Positions 8,589 through 17,200 of a stretch of 44,378 nucleotides of DNA are shown one piece after another. The position numbers and the translations under genes are program-made. The notes under the pieces are model-generated. The model did no database searches. It was given only the letters and a program-made list of their open reading frames with translations, and was not told where the DNA came from. Each line of letters opens with the position of its first letter. The stretch's first letter is position 1. Origin of the DNA: Dietzia massiliensis (GTDB taxonomy: Bacteria > Actinomycetota > Actinomycetes > Mycobacteriales > Mycobacteriaceae); NCBI RefSeq assembly GCF_018390595.1, contig NZ_JAHBAV010000026.1, positions 1 to 44,378 on the forward strand, read 5' to 3'.

Positions 8589-10412
8589 ATGGCGCAGGCG
8601 GGATACGACGGTCCCGGCGAGCTGCCCCCTCCGCCCGACGAGGGTGGCGGCGGCGAGTTCGGCCGTACCCCGCCGCAGGATCTCACCGCCGAGCAGTCTG
8701 TGCTGGGCGGCATGCTGCTGAGCAAGGACGCCATCGCGGACGTGGTGGAGGAGATCCAGCCGGGTGACTTCTACAAGCCGGCGCATCAGGCCATCTACGA
8801 CGTCATCCTCGACCTGTACGCGCGCGGGGAGCCGGCCGATGCGGTGACCGTGGCCGCCGAGCTGGATCGCCGCGGGGATCTCCGCCGCGCCGGTGGTGCG
8901 CCCTACCTCCACACGCTCATCTCGACCGTGCCCACCGCGGCCAACGCGGGGTACTACGCCCAGATCGTCGCGGAGAAGGCGGTACTGCGTCGTCTGGTCG
9001 ACGCGGGCACCCGCATCGTGCAGTACGGCTACTCGGGATCCGAGGGCTCGGACGTCGCCGAGGTCGTGGACCGGGCGCAGGCGGAGATCTTCGAGGTCAC
9101 CGAGCGCCGCACCACCGAGGACTACGTCATCATCGAGGAGCTGCTGCAGCCCACGATGGACGAGATCGACAACATCCATACCGCGGGCGGTCTCGCACAG
9201 GGTGTTCCCACGGGGTTCGCGGACCTCGACGCCGTGACGAACGGCCTGCACGGCGGGCAGATGATCATCATCGCCGCCCGCCCCGGCGTCGGTAAGGCCC
9301 TCGGCCTGGACACCGTCCTGCCCACCCCGGACGGTCAGACCACCATGGGCGAGGTCGCGGTGGGTGACCGCGTGCTCGGCGCCGACGGGCAGCCCACCGA
9401 GGTCGTGGCCGTGACCGAGGTGTGGGAGGACCGTCCTTGCTTCACCGTGCGGTTCAACGACGGCACCGAGCTGGTCGCCGACGCCGAGCACGAGTGGCGC
9501 ATCGAGATGGGCGGCACCGAGCAGATCGTCACCACCAAGTCGCTGGACACGCTCATGCTGGTCTGCGACTTCGGCATCGTCGTCCCCGAGCACCCGGACT
9601 CCGGACGCGCGGCTCGGCTCATCACCGACGTGCGTGGCGCCGCGAGCGTGCCGGTCAAGTGCATCGAGGTGGCCGCCGACGACCACCTCTACCTGGCGGG
9701 TCCCACCGCGATCCCGACGCACAACTCCACCATCGGCCTGGACATCATGCGGTCCTGCTCCATCAAGCACGGGCTCACTTCCGTGGTGTTCTCGCTGGAG
9801 ATGAGCCGCACCGAGATCGTCATGCGTCTGATGAGCGCCGAGGCGCGGGTCAAGTTGTCCGACATGAAGTCGGGCAAGATGAGCGACGAGGACTGGACGC
9901 GGCTGGCCCGGCGGATGGGCGAGATCTCCGAGGCGCCCCTGTTCATCGACGACTCTCCCAACATGACGATGATGGAGATCCGCGCCAAGGCCCGTCGGCT
10001 CAAGCAGAAGCACGACCTGCGCCTGATCGTGGTGGATTACCTCCAGCTGATGTCCTCGGGCAAGAAGGTCGAGTCTCGTCAGCAGGAGGTCTCGGAGTTC
10101 TCCCGTCAGCTCAAGCTGCTGGCCAAGGAGATCGACGTGCCCTTGATCGCGATCTCGCAGCTGAACCGTGGGCCGGAGCAGCGTACCGACAAGCGGCCGC
10201 AGGTCTCCGACCTGCGTGAGTCGGGCTCGCTGGAGCAGGACGCGGACATCGTCATGCTGCTGCACCGCCCGGACGCCTCCGAGCGCGACGACCCGCGTGC
10301 CGGTGAGGCCGACCTGATCCTCGGTAAGCACCGTGGCGGTCCGACGTCCACGATCACGGTCGCGCACCAGCTCCACTACTCGCGCTTCGTGGACATGGCG
10401 CGCGGGCTGTAG
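8589..10412 (+). CDS. dnaB: replicative DNA helicase DnaB, interrupted by an in-frame mini-intein
   Basis: DnaB is the hexameric helicase that unwinds DNA ahead of the replication fork. I place the start at ATG 8589, after AGAGGAG; the frame is open upstream to 8499, but that part does not resemble the family. The precursor has 607 residues. The N-terminal domain with LTAEQSVLGGMLL spans about 30-180, and a RecA-like domain begins near 200. Walker A, ARPGVGK, is followed by an intein (precursor residues 237-379) and continues as Ser-Thr. Downstream are the Walker B region VVDYLQLMSSG, the SQLNRGPEQR motif and SDLRESGSLEQDAD. After splicing, DnaB would be 464 residues, the normal size. Splicing is needed to restore the ATP-binding loop. 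DnaA boxes lie upstream. Confidence 0.96.
   Translation: MAQAGYDGPGELPPPPDEGGGGEFGRTPPQDLTAEQSVLGGMLLSKDAIADVVEEIQPGDFYKPAHQAIYDVILDLYARGEPADAVTVAAELDRRGDLRRAGGAPYLHTLISTVPTAANAGYYAQIVAEKAVLRRLVDAGTRIVQYGYSGSEGSDVAEVVDRAQAEIFEVTERRTTEDYVIIEELLQPTMDEIDNIHTAGGLAQGVPTGFADLDAVTNGLHGGQMIIIAARPGVGKALGLDTVLPTPDGQTTMGEVAVGDRVLGADGQPTEVVAVTEVWEDRPCFTVRFNDGTELVADAEHEWRIEMGGTEQIVTTKSLDTLMLVCDFGIVVPEHPDSGRAARLITDVRGAASVPVKCIEVAADDHLYLAGPTAIPTHNSTIGLDIMRSCSIKHGLTSVVFSLEMSRTEIVMRLMSAEARVKLSDMKSGKMSDEDWTRLARRMGEISEAPLFIDDSPNMTMMEIRAKARRLKQKHDLRLIVVDYLQLMSSGKKVESRQQEVSEFSRQLKLLAKEIDVPLIAISQLNRGPEQRTDKRPQVSDLRESGSLEQDADIVMLLHRPDASERDDPRAGEADLILGKHRGGPTSTITVAHQLHYSRFVDMARGL
9297..9725 (+). other. class 3 mini-intein in the DnaB Walker A motif (143 aa)
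   Basis: The insertion splits GVGK from ST in the P-loop. It begins with Ala1 rather than Cys or Ser and ends with His142-Asn143 before extein Ser+1. Numbered from Ala1, it shows His65 and Trp67 (block B), Cys122 in VKCIEV (block F) and Thr141 in IPTHN (block G). Ala1 together with the Trp-Cys-Thr triad marks class 3 inteins, which use the internal block F Cys in place of an N-terminal nucleophile. No endonuclease domain is present: the stretch between blocks B and F is only about 50 residues. The N-terminal block GLDTVLPTPDG is otherwise canonical. All expected catalytic residues are present, so it should splice. Confidence 0.88.
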
Positions 10413-10418
10413 TCACTC

Positions 10419-10545
10419 TGTCGGTTCTCAAACAATCTGTCAATTTCTCACTGGCGTGTCACACGGTTCGCAGGAATCTGTCACCTCCCCGGTAGAAGGA
10501 GACCCTGGAGGGCCGTGAGTAGGCGGGCACGGCGAGCAAAGCAAC
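10419..10545 (+). repeat. spaced TGTC repeats, possible insertion-sequence left-end remnant
   Basis: Just after the dnaB stop, TGTC-initiated motifs begin at 10419, 10438, 10457 and 10479, giving steps of 19, 19 and 22 bp. The first two are close copies (TGTCGGTTCTCA and TGTCAATTTCTCA). A purine-rich AGAAGGAGA and a GTG-started Arg-rich stub (GTG at 10515) follow. Multiple spaced repeats at an end starting with TGT, followed by a start codon, fit the left end of an IS21- or IS3-like element whose body is gone. No matching right end was found. The block marks the start of the accessory island. Confidence 0.35.
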
Positions 10546-10742
10546 ACAGTGCGATTCAAAGCGCCGCTGCGCTGTCGCTGACTGCAATGGCGCTGTCTAG
10601 CTTCGTTGTAAACTCCCAGAGTCGCTGTGCCCATTCGAGGCGGCGTAGAGATGGTCAATTCGACATTGAGGGTCGTGCTTTTGATCGGTTTACTTCCGCC
10701 GCGCTAAGAGTGCGGGTCTCGCTCCGAGAATGTAGGTACAGA
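10546..10742. other. gap without a recognisable gene
   Basis: This stretch is lower in GC than the core genes around it. The frame leading into the DUF4839-like gene is open through it, but the translation (Ser/Arg-rich, no conserved pattern) does not look like a protein of that family. It probably carries the promoter of that gene. Confidence 0.4.
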
Positions 10743-11182
10743 ATGGCTAACGAGGACATCAAGTATCAGTTCGTTGAGGTGACTGCAGTGCGCGGCACCG
10801 AACGCCGGGCGGTGGCTAAGAAAGAGGCAGAGGGCTGGGAGCTGGTCGAACAGGACCAGGGCAGGGTGAAGACCACTTTGAAATTCCGGCGACCCAAACC
10901 GCCCCTCCCGCGGAAGCAGATTGCCATCGGTGCAGGGGTCGCAGTGGTGCTGGTTGGCATTCTTGCGGTGGGTGCGGCGCTGGAGGGCGATGACGACGCA
11001 GTAGAGGCGGAATCGGCGGCCGCGATGATCGAGGAACCGGCGGAGCCCCTGGATCTGCCGCCAGCGATTGAAGCTGGGGCACCCAGCGACAATCCGGTCG
11101 CAGCTGAGGCTCTCACCGCCGAGACCAACCCGGATCTGGCCGCGCTACTGCAGCTGACAGACACGTGCTCGCCGAGCATCGC
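10743..11182 (+). pseudogene. DUF4839-like protein, 5' part, interrupted by an IS21-family element
   Basis: The N-terminal part begins at ATG 10743 with MANEDIKYQFVEVTAVRGTE, followed by AKKEAEGWELVEQDQG, a short alpha-beta domain. A basic stretch, one transmembrane helix (about residues 62-80: IAIGAGVAVVLVGILAVGA) and an acidic/Pro-rich linker come next. The coding sequence reaches Cys-Ser-Pro-Ser-Ile-Ala before the insertion sequence enters at 11183; the frame then runs 34 bases into the element and stops at 11216. The truncated product would keep the membrane anchor but lose the C-terminal domain. The function of the DUF4839 family is unknown to me. Joining this part to 13838-14150 gives one uninterrupted frame, so the gene was recently intact. 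Confidence 0.78.
11177..11182. repeat. target-site duplication, left copy (CATCGC)
   Basis: This 6-bp direct repeat abuts the left IS end and is repeated at 13832-13837 beyond the right end. IS21-family elements usually make duplications of 4 to 8 bp. Confidence 0.88.
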
Positions 11183-11251
11183 TGTTAGGGACGTGCTTCG
11201 GAAAGCAGGGTTCTGATGATCGGGTAGCGCGAGTATGAGCATCCGATAGCG
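11183..11251 (+). repeat. left terminal inverted repeat of the IS21-family element
   Basis: The 69-bp end begins TGTTAGGGACG and includes an exact block of about 17 bp (CTGATGATCGGGTAGCG) shared with the right end. Two related subterminal motifs end in TAGCG, as expected for binding sites of the transposase. Confidence 0.88.
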
Positions 11252-11327
11252 GTGCCGGTCACCGTGTGCTCGTGTCGGTTCTACGTGTGGCAACTGGGCT
11301 GCGCGTGATTCCGAACAGGAGGCGCGG

Positions 11328-12986
11328 GTGACTGATTACCGATTGGTGATGTCGCTACTGCTGCAGGACAGGTCCTACCGAGACATCGAGGCGATCGCGG
11401 GCTGCTCGCACCGCACGATCGCCAAGGCGAAAAAGGTGTGCCGCGAGCACGGGTTGACCGCCGTCGATCAGGTCGAGGCGCTCAGCGGCGAGGAGATCGA
11501 CGCCTTGTTCACCGATGGCCGTAAGACGCCGTCGGCGGAGTTCGTCGCCTTCGACGTGGCGGCGACCGTGAAGAAGCGCACGGGCAAGAACAAGCTGCCG
11601 CTGCGGGTGCTGTGGGCCAATTACCTCGACAGCGAGGGATCGCCGGGGCAGCGGCACTACAGTTATCAGCGGTTCTGCCAGATCGTCGGCGAGTACGTCG
11701 AGGTCAACGAGCTGACGATGCGGATCGCGCACGTGCCCGGGCACACGATGCAGGTCGACTGGGCGGGCACGAAGATGGCGATCTTCGATCCCGTCCTCGG
11801 CACCAAGACCACGGTCTCGGTGTTCGTGGCGTCGCTGCCGTACTCGGGGTTGGTCTTCGCCTCGGGCTGCGTGGACGAGAAGATGCCGAACTGGCTCGAC
11901 GCGCACCTGCAGGCCTTCGAGTACTTCGGCGGCGCGGCGCAGGTGATCGTCCCGGACAACGCCTCGACGGCATCGAACCAGATCGCCCGCGGCGACCGGG
12001 CCCGCGAGGTCAACCGTGAATACCGTGACTTCCTCGAGTACCACCACACCGCCGCGGTGCCCACTCGGCCGGTGCGCCCGACGGACAAGGGCAATGTCGA
12101 GGCCGGGGTGAAGGTGGTGACGAACTGGGTGATCGGACGGCTGGCCGATCGGCGTTTCGCGAGCCTGGACGATCTGAATGAGGCGATCGCCGCCGAGGTG
12201 GAGGCGATCAACGACCGGATCCCGTTCCGCGGCCAGAAGACCAGCCGCCGCGAGCTGTTCACCGAGCACGAGCAGTCGGAGCTGATCGCTCTGCCCGAGG
12301 TCCGCTGGCAGCCGGTCATCTGGAAGAAGTCCAAGGTCAACCGGGACTATCACGTGGAGATCGCCACGGTGAAGTACTCGGTGCCCTACACCTTCGCCGG
12401 CCAGCACGTCGACGTGAAGATCACCGGCCCCACACTGGTGGTCATGGCTGGCGGGGAGGTCATCGCCTCCCACACCGTCTCCGGTAGGCGGCACGCGTTC
12501 GTCACCGACCCTGACCACGTGCCCGCCCAGCACCTGCAGTCATCCGACCTGTGGTCACGGGCCTACTTCGTGCGCCAGGCCCACAAGATCGGACCGAACA
12601 CCGTCGCCACGATCAGCGAGGTCCTCGATCGCCAGCGGATCGAAGCGCAGGGCTACCGATCGTGCCAGAACATCCTCGCCATGGCCCGCGGCGACAACAA
12701 GCAGCTCCTCGAGCGGGCCTGCGGGCAACTCGTCTCCGAGACCGCACACCGGGCTATCAGCTACACCGCCGTCAAACAGCAACTGGCGGCCCTGCGGGCC
12801 CAGGCCGCGGCCCGACCCACGACGACGGAGGCGCCGCCGGCAACGACGGCCCGGGTGGAGCCGCCGCCGGGTCGGCGGGATACAACGGGGGCGCATCTGG
12901 CCGGGCCTGAGCAGTTCAGTCTCGCCGCCCTGACCGGACGCCCGAGTACGAGCACCGGCATCGCGGGGAAGGAGGAGCTGCAGTGA
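11328..12986 (+). CDS. istA: IS21-family transposase IstA
   Basis: IstA, 552 residues, is the DDE transposase of the element. The N-terminus (about 10-45) is a helix-turn-helix that recognises the ends. The rve/DDE core begins near 140: the first Asp lies in MQVDWAG, the second in IVPDNAST, and the Glu in KGNVEAGVK. A C-terminal domain with KYSVPYTFAG follows, then a Thr/Ala/Pro-rich tail. The start is GTG 11328, after AGGAGGCGCGG. The stop overlaps the GTG start of istB, so the two are co-translated. The length is normal and no frameshift is visible. Confidence 0.95.
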   Translation: MTDYRLVMSLLLQDRSYRDIEAIAGCSHRTIAKAKKVCREHGLTAVDQVEALSGEEIDALFTDGRKTPSAEFVAFDVAATVKKRTGKNKLPLRVLWANYLDSEGSPGQRHYSYQRFCQIVGEYVEVNELTMRIAHVPGHTMQVDWAGTKMAIFDPVLGTKTTVSVFVASLPYSGLVFASGCVDEKMPNWLDAHLQAFEYFGGAAQVIVPDNASTASNQIARGDRAREVNREYRDFLEYHHTAAVPTRPVRPTDKGNVEAGVKVVTNWVIGRLADRRFASLDDLNEAIAAEVEAINDRIPFRGQKTSRRELFTEHEQSELIALPEVRWQPVIWKKSKVNRDYHVEIATVKYSVPYTFAGQHVDVKITGPTLVVMAGGEVIASHTVSGRRHAFVTDPDHVPAQHLQSSDLWSRAYFVRQAHKIGPNTVATISEVLDRQRIEAQGYRSCQNILAMARGDNKQLLERACGQLVSETAHRAISYTAVKQQLAALRAQAAARPTTTEAPPATTARVEPPPGRRDTTGAHLAGPEQFSLAALTGRPSTSTGIAGKEELQ

Positions 12987-13741
12987 CTGATCGTCATCTC
13001 ACCGACGCCGACATGCCGCTGTTCACGCAGTTGCGGATGACCGCGTTCGGACAGACCGTCATTGACCTGGCCAACGATCCCGCCTGCGACGAGTGGACCT
13101 TCTCCGAGAAAATCTTTCACGCCCTGGACAAGGAGATCACGGCCAGGCAGGAACGCCGGACCCAGAAACTACTCAAGGCCTCCAGATCGCCAAACCCTGA
13201 CGCCTGCGTAGAAGAGATCCGCTACCTGCCTGACCGCAACGTCAACCGCGAGCTAATCGCACGACTGAGTAGCTGTCAATGGATCGACGCCACTCGTAAT
13301 CTCGTCGTGCTCGGCCAGTCCAGCGTGGGCAAGACCTACCTCGCCCAAGCGCTTCTCAATGCCGCGTGCCGAAAGTACTACACCGCGAGATTCTTCCGGC
13401 TCGACGACCTGGCCAACCGGCTCGCCGTGCTGGAGCCGACCTCGCAGCGCCGGCTGGACTTCCTCACCGACCTGCACAACTGCGACCTACTGGTTCTGGA
13501 CGATTTCCTGACCACGCCGGTGGCCCCGCACACCGCGGCCGAGCTGCTCAACATCCTGGCCGCTCGGGAAGGGCGGGGTTCGACTCTGGTGACCTCACAG
13601 TTTGATCCGCCCGATTGGTACAAGTCGCTCCAAGACGCGGTCATCGCCGAATCGATCCTCAACCGGATCGTCGCCGGCGCCGAGATCATCGCCCTCGACG
13701 GCCCCAACATGAGACGGCACCTCGCCACGGCAACGCCATAG
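12983..13741 (+). CDS. istB: IS21-family helper ATPase IstB
   Basis: IstB, 252 residues, is the AAA+ ATPase that works with IstA in target selection and strand transfer. Walker A reads GQSSVGKTYLA (about 112-122), a variant of the usual GPPGTGKTHLA, and Walker B is LLVLDDF at about 171-177. The sensor region with TLVTSQF and the ending IIALDGPNMRRHLA are characteristic. It begins at GTG 12983 inside the istA stop. A 15-bp perfect hairpin follows the gene. Confidence 0.94.
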   Translation: MTDRHLTDADMPLFTQLRMTAFGQTVIDLANDPACDEWTFSEKIFHALDKEITARQERRTQKLLKASRSPNPDACVEEIRYLPDRNVNRELIARLSSCQWIDATRNLVVLGQSSVGKTYLAQALLNAACRKYYTARFFRLDDLANRLAVLEPTSQRRLDFLTDLHNCDLLVLDDFLTTPVAPHTAAELLNILAAREGRGSTLVTSQFDPPDWYKSLQDAVIAESILNRIVAGAEIIALDGPNMRRHLATATP

Positions 13742-13747
13742 CGGCCA

Positions 13748-13788
13748 AGCGGTCGGACGGGCCGCTATCCGATGCCCGTCCGACCGCT
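13748..13788 (+). terminator. hairpin after istB, overlapping the right IS end
   Basis: Arms 13748-13762 and 13774-13788 are perfectly complementary over 15 bp (AGCGGTCGGACGGGC). It starts seven bases after the istB stop. It can end the transposase transcript, or shield the element from outside transcription on the other strand. Part of it lies in the right terminal repeat. Confidence 0.6.
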
Positions 13789-13831
13789 ACCCGATCATCA
13801 GATCCGCGCTTTCCGAAAGGCGTCCCAAACA
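13763..13831 (-). repeat. right terminal inverted repeat of the IS21-family element
   Basis: Read on the minus strand it begins TGTTTGGGACG and matches the left end at about 55 of 69 positions. It is followed by the second CATCGC copy at 13832-13837. Confidence 0.88.
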
Positions 13832-13837
13832 CATCGC
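13832..13837. repeat. target-site duplication, right copy (CATCGC)
   Basis: This is identical to 11177-11182 and directly abuts the right IS end. Confidence 0.88.
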
Positions 13838-14150
13838 CGATTTCGCAGCAACCTACGCCGGCCAGACGATTCAGTTCGACGGACATATTGGAGCTCTCGC
13901 CAACTACGAGAACTACGACACCCGCTACCTCGTGTTGCTGTCCGTTGGGGACTATGACGAGTCCAATCCCACCGGGCCGAATTTCCAGTACCGGGACGTC
14001 AACCTCGTTAGTGACCTCAACTGGACTGGGCTCAACATTCCCGACGGCATCAAGGTCAACGACAGGTTCCGATTCACCTCGACTGTCCAGACGTACGAAG
14101 AGCAGACATGTCTGCTTCAGCTCGAGCCTGTCGCCACCGAGGCGCGCTAG
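13838..14150 (+). pseudogene. DUF4839-like protein, 3' part beyond the IS element
   Basis: From 13838 the frame of the interrupted gene continues with DFAATYAGQTIQFDGHIG, then YDTRYLVLLSVGDYD, FQYRDVNLVSDLNW and the end CLLQLEPVATEAR before TAG 14148-14150. This is the C-terminal beta-rich DUF4839-type domain. It has no start codon or ribosome binding site of its own at the junction. Across the IS the codon GC|C is rebuilt, giving Ser-Ile-Ala-Asp-Phe. The domain is predicted to face outside, since the helix lies in the 5' part; that is inference. Confidence 0.78.
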
Positions 14151-14242
14151 GCGCACTCAGGGGAGCTTCACCCTCAGACCGGATACTCAACCTGCGTGGA
14201 CAGAACAGCTAGTCACGACTTGAAAAGCGCGGGCTGCGCCAC

Positions 14243-17200
14243 TCAGCTCGCCTTGCTCAGGGCCCGGTAGATGCTCGGCAGAAGCTCGTCGCGGAGAGCG
14301 CGGGCCAGGTCCTGATTGTTGAGGATCTGGGCGGACAGGTCTGCCGAGGAGTCCATGGATCCGATGACGGCGTCGGTGAAGGCGACATCGATGTCGGGGC
14401 TCGCGCGGAACTGGGCGAGTGAATTGTTCTGGGCCTGGGTCTTAAGGGTCTCGCTCTCTTCGAGACGGTCCTTGATGTGGGTAACCACGTTGCGGACGGA
14501 GGAGTCGGGGTGGTTTCCGGCGAACAGGTCGTTGATGCGGTTGATCACTTCGTCGAGGGCGACCATGTCGGGGTCGCGGACCGTGCCGGTGCCAGCCTCG
14601 CGCGCGGGCTCGAGCGGGGTGCCGCCAGAGAGCTCGCCGTCCCGGGTGGTTTGACGGTGGTGGCCGAGGTAGTCGATAGCCACCGCCGACAAGTCGATCG
14701 GCGTGTCTTTCTCCCCACTGCTTAGCTGCGGGGCCAAGAGTTTGAGATACAGCGCGAGCTTCTCCAGCCACGGGTTTTCGTAGTCGAACAGCTGGGACAG
14801 GAACTCGTACTGCCGCACGTAGGTGCCCACGTCCTTACGGAACATCTGCAGCTCGTCGATCTCTACTGCATCTGAGGCTTCGACCGCGGACCGCATCCGA
14901 ACCGTGAAACGGTCGGCAGCGGGAGCGACCCACTTCACCAGCGCGTTGTGGCCCTCACGGGCCAGGAGTGCATTGGCGAAGCCGTCGACCTCGGAGCGTT
15001 CATAGATGCCGGCGACGGAGAGTTTGCGTTCGGTGTCGTGGACGATGTTGGGATCCGTGACGTCGGCCAGGGTGGTGGCCTCATAGTAGGGCGCGAACGC
15101 GTCAACGATGTCGTCGACCTCGTTGGTGAAATCCAGCACGAAGGTCTGGTCTTTCAGCGGCGGAAACGTCCGGTTTAGCCGCGAGAGGGTCTGCACAGCC
15201 TGGACCCCGCCGAGCCGCTTGTCGACGTACATAGCAACGAGTTTGGGCTGGTCGAAACCGGTCTGGAACTTGTTGGCCACCAGCATCACTTGGAACTCGT
15301 CGGTGGCAAATGCTTCCCGCAGGTCGCGGCCCTTGAGTCCGGGGTTCATGTTGATCTCGGAGAACGGCTCGTCGGCACCGGACTCGGGGTCGGTGACCTC
15401 CCCAGAGAACGCGACCAGCGCGGCGACGTCGGTGTAGCCGTTTTCGGCCACGTACTTGTCAAAGGCGAGTTTGTAGCGCACGGCAGCCTTGCGGGAACTG
15501 GTCACCACCATCGCCTTGGCTCGCCCATCCAGGCGCCAGGCCACGTTCTGTCGGAAGTGCTCGACGATGATCTGCACCTTTTGCGAGATGTTGGTGGGGT
15601 GCAGCTTGACCCAGTTCATCACCGACCTCACCGCGGCGGACCGGTCTACCAGGTCGTCGTCGCCACCCTCGGTGGTCACGGCGACGGTGCCTTCCCCGGT
15701 GTCGCTGGTGGCGTAGGTTTGGCCGTTGTGCGAGAGCCGGAACGCGGTCTTGTACGGGGTGTAGTTGCGCAGAACATCCAGGATGAAGCCCTCGTCGATC
15801 GCCTGCTGCATCGAGTACAGGTGGAACGGCTGCGGCGTGCCGTCGGGGCCAGGGCGGCCGAACAGTTCCAGCGTGGTGGCCTTGGGTGTGGCGGTGAAGG
15901 CGAAGAAGGAGATGTTGCCGGCCTCGGCGCGGGCTTTGGTTTCGGCGGCGATCAGGTCCTCCGCCGACACGGCCCCGCCCTGGGCGACCTCGTCGAGCTC
16001 GGCTTGCGACAGGACCTGCTTGAGTTTGTTGGACGCTCCGCCAGCCTGGGAGGAATGGGCTTCGTCGGCGATGATCGCAAAGGACCGACCGCGGAGGGTG
16101 GTGCGGTCGGCGATGGCGTCCAGAGCGTAGGGGAAGGTCTGGATGGTGACGACGACGATGTGGGTCCCCGACTCGAGAGCCTCGGCCAGTTCCGCCGATT
16201 TCGAGCCGGTCAACCCATCGATGTGGGCCACGACGCCGGTGGTGCGGTTGATCTGGTGGATGGCCTCTTGCAACTGCGCGTCGAGCACGGTCCGGTCGGT
16301 GACCACGATGACGGAGGAGAACACCTTGTCGTCGTCATCGTTGTACAGCGACGATAGGCGCTGGGCGAGCCAGGAAATCGAGTTGGTCTTTCCCGAACCG
16401 GCGGAGTGCTGGACGAGGTACTTATGCCCGGGACCTTCGGTGCGGGCGGCCTGGACGAGTCGAGTGACGGCGTCCCACTGGTGGTAGCGCGGAAAGAGCA
16501 GGGTCTCTTTCCGTGTCTTCTTGCCGGTGTCCGGGTCGCGCTTGTCGGTGATCTCCAGATGCATGAACCGGTCGAGGATCTCCAGCCAGGTGTCGCGCTG
16601 CAGGATGGTCTCCCACAGGTAGGCGGTGGACGAGCCGTGCGGGTTGGGCGGATTGCCGGCGTGGTGGCCGTTGCCGCGGTTAAAGGGCAGGAACACGGTG
16701 TCCTGGCCGGCGAGCCGGGTGGTCATGTGCACTTCGGTGTTGGAGACGGCGAAGTGCACGAGGGCGCGGGTGGCAAAGCCGAGCAGCGGCTCGCCCTTAG
16801 GTAGGCGGTCCTTCTTGTACTGCTCGATAGCGTGCTCGACCGATTGGGTGAAGTCCGTCTTGAGCTCGGCCGTCGCCACCGGGATTCCGTTGACGAAGAA
16901 CACCAGGTCGATGGACTTCTTCGGGTTGGATTTGGAGTAATGGACCTGCCGCATGACTCTTAGCCGCACCGCCTGGTACTTGGCGGCGGTGGTGGCGTTG
17001 AGTCCGGAGTTGGGCTTGAACTGGCACATCGCGAAGTTCGCGTTGAAATCCGAGAAACCGCGCCGCAGCACCGCAAGCGTCCCGCCGTCGGCTTTCAGAT
17101 CCGCCGAAAGTGCTTTGGCCAGCCGCTGCAGAAGCGCGGCCTTTGACTTTTCCTGTGCCGCGGAAGGGTCGGCGGGCTTGACGCGCTTGTCCCACTCGTC

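Larger units (their letters stand above)
11183..13831 (+). mobile_element. complete IS21-family insertion sequence (2649 bp)
   Basis: The element carries istA and istB and is bounded by 69-bp imperfect terminal inverted repeats (11183-11251 and 13763-13831, about 55 of 69 positions matching) that begin TGTT. Each end holds two copies of a GATCGGGTAGCG/GCATCSGATAGCG-type motif, the multiple subterminal repeats known for this family. The flanks show a 6-bp direct repeat, CATCGC, at 11177-11182 and 13832-13837. Removing the element and one copy of the repeat rejoins the DUF4839-like gene in frame, which proves the boundaries. Both transposition genes look intact, so the element could still be active. 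Confidence 0.93.

Noticed and set aside
8262..10376. 704-codon open frame on the minus strand across dnaB
   Set aside because: It is antisense to dnaB with its conserved motifs and reads as a His/Asp/Val/Gly-rich shadow; high-GC third positions keep this frame open.
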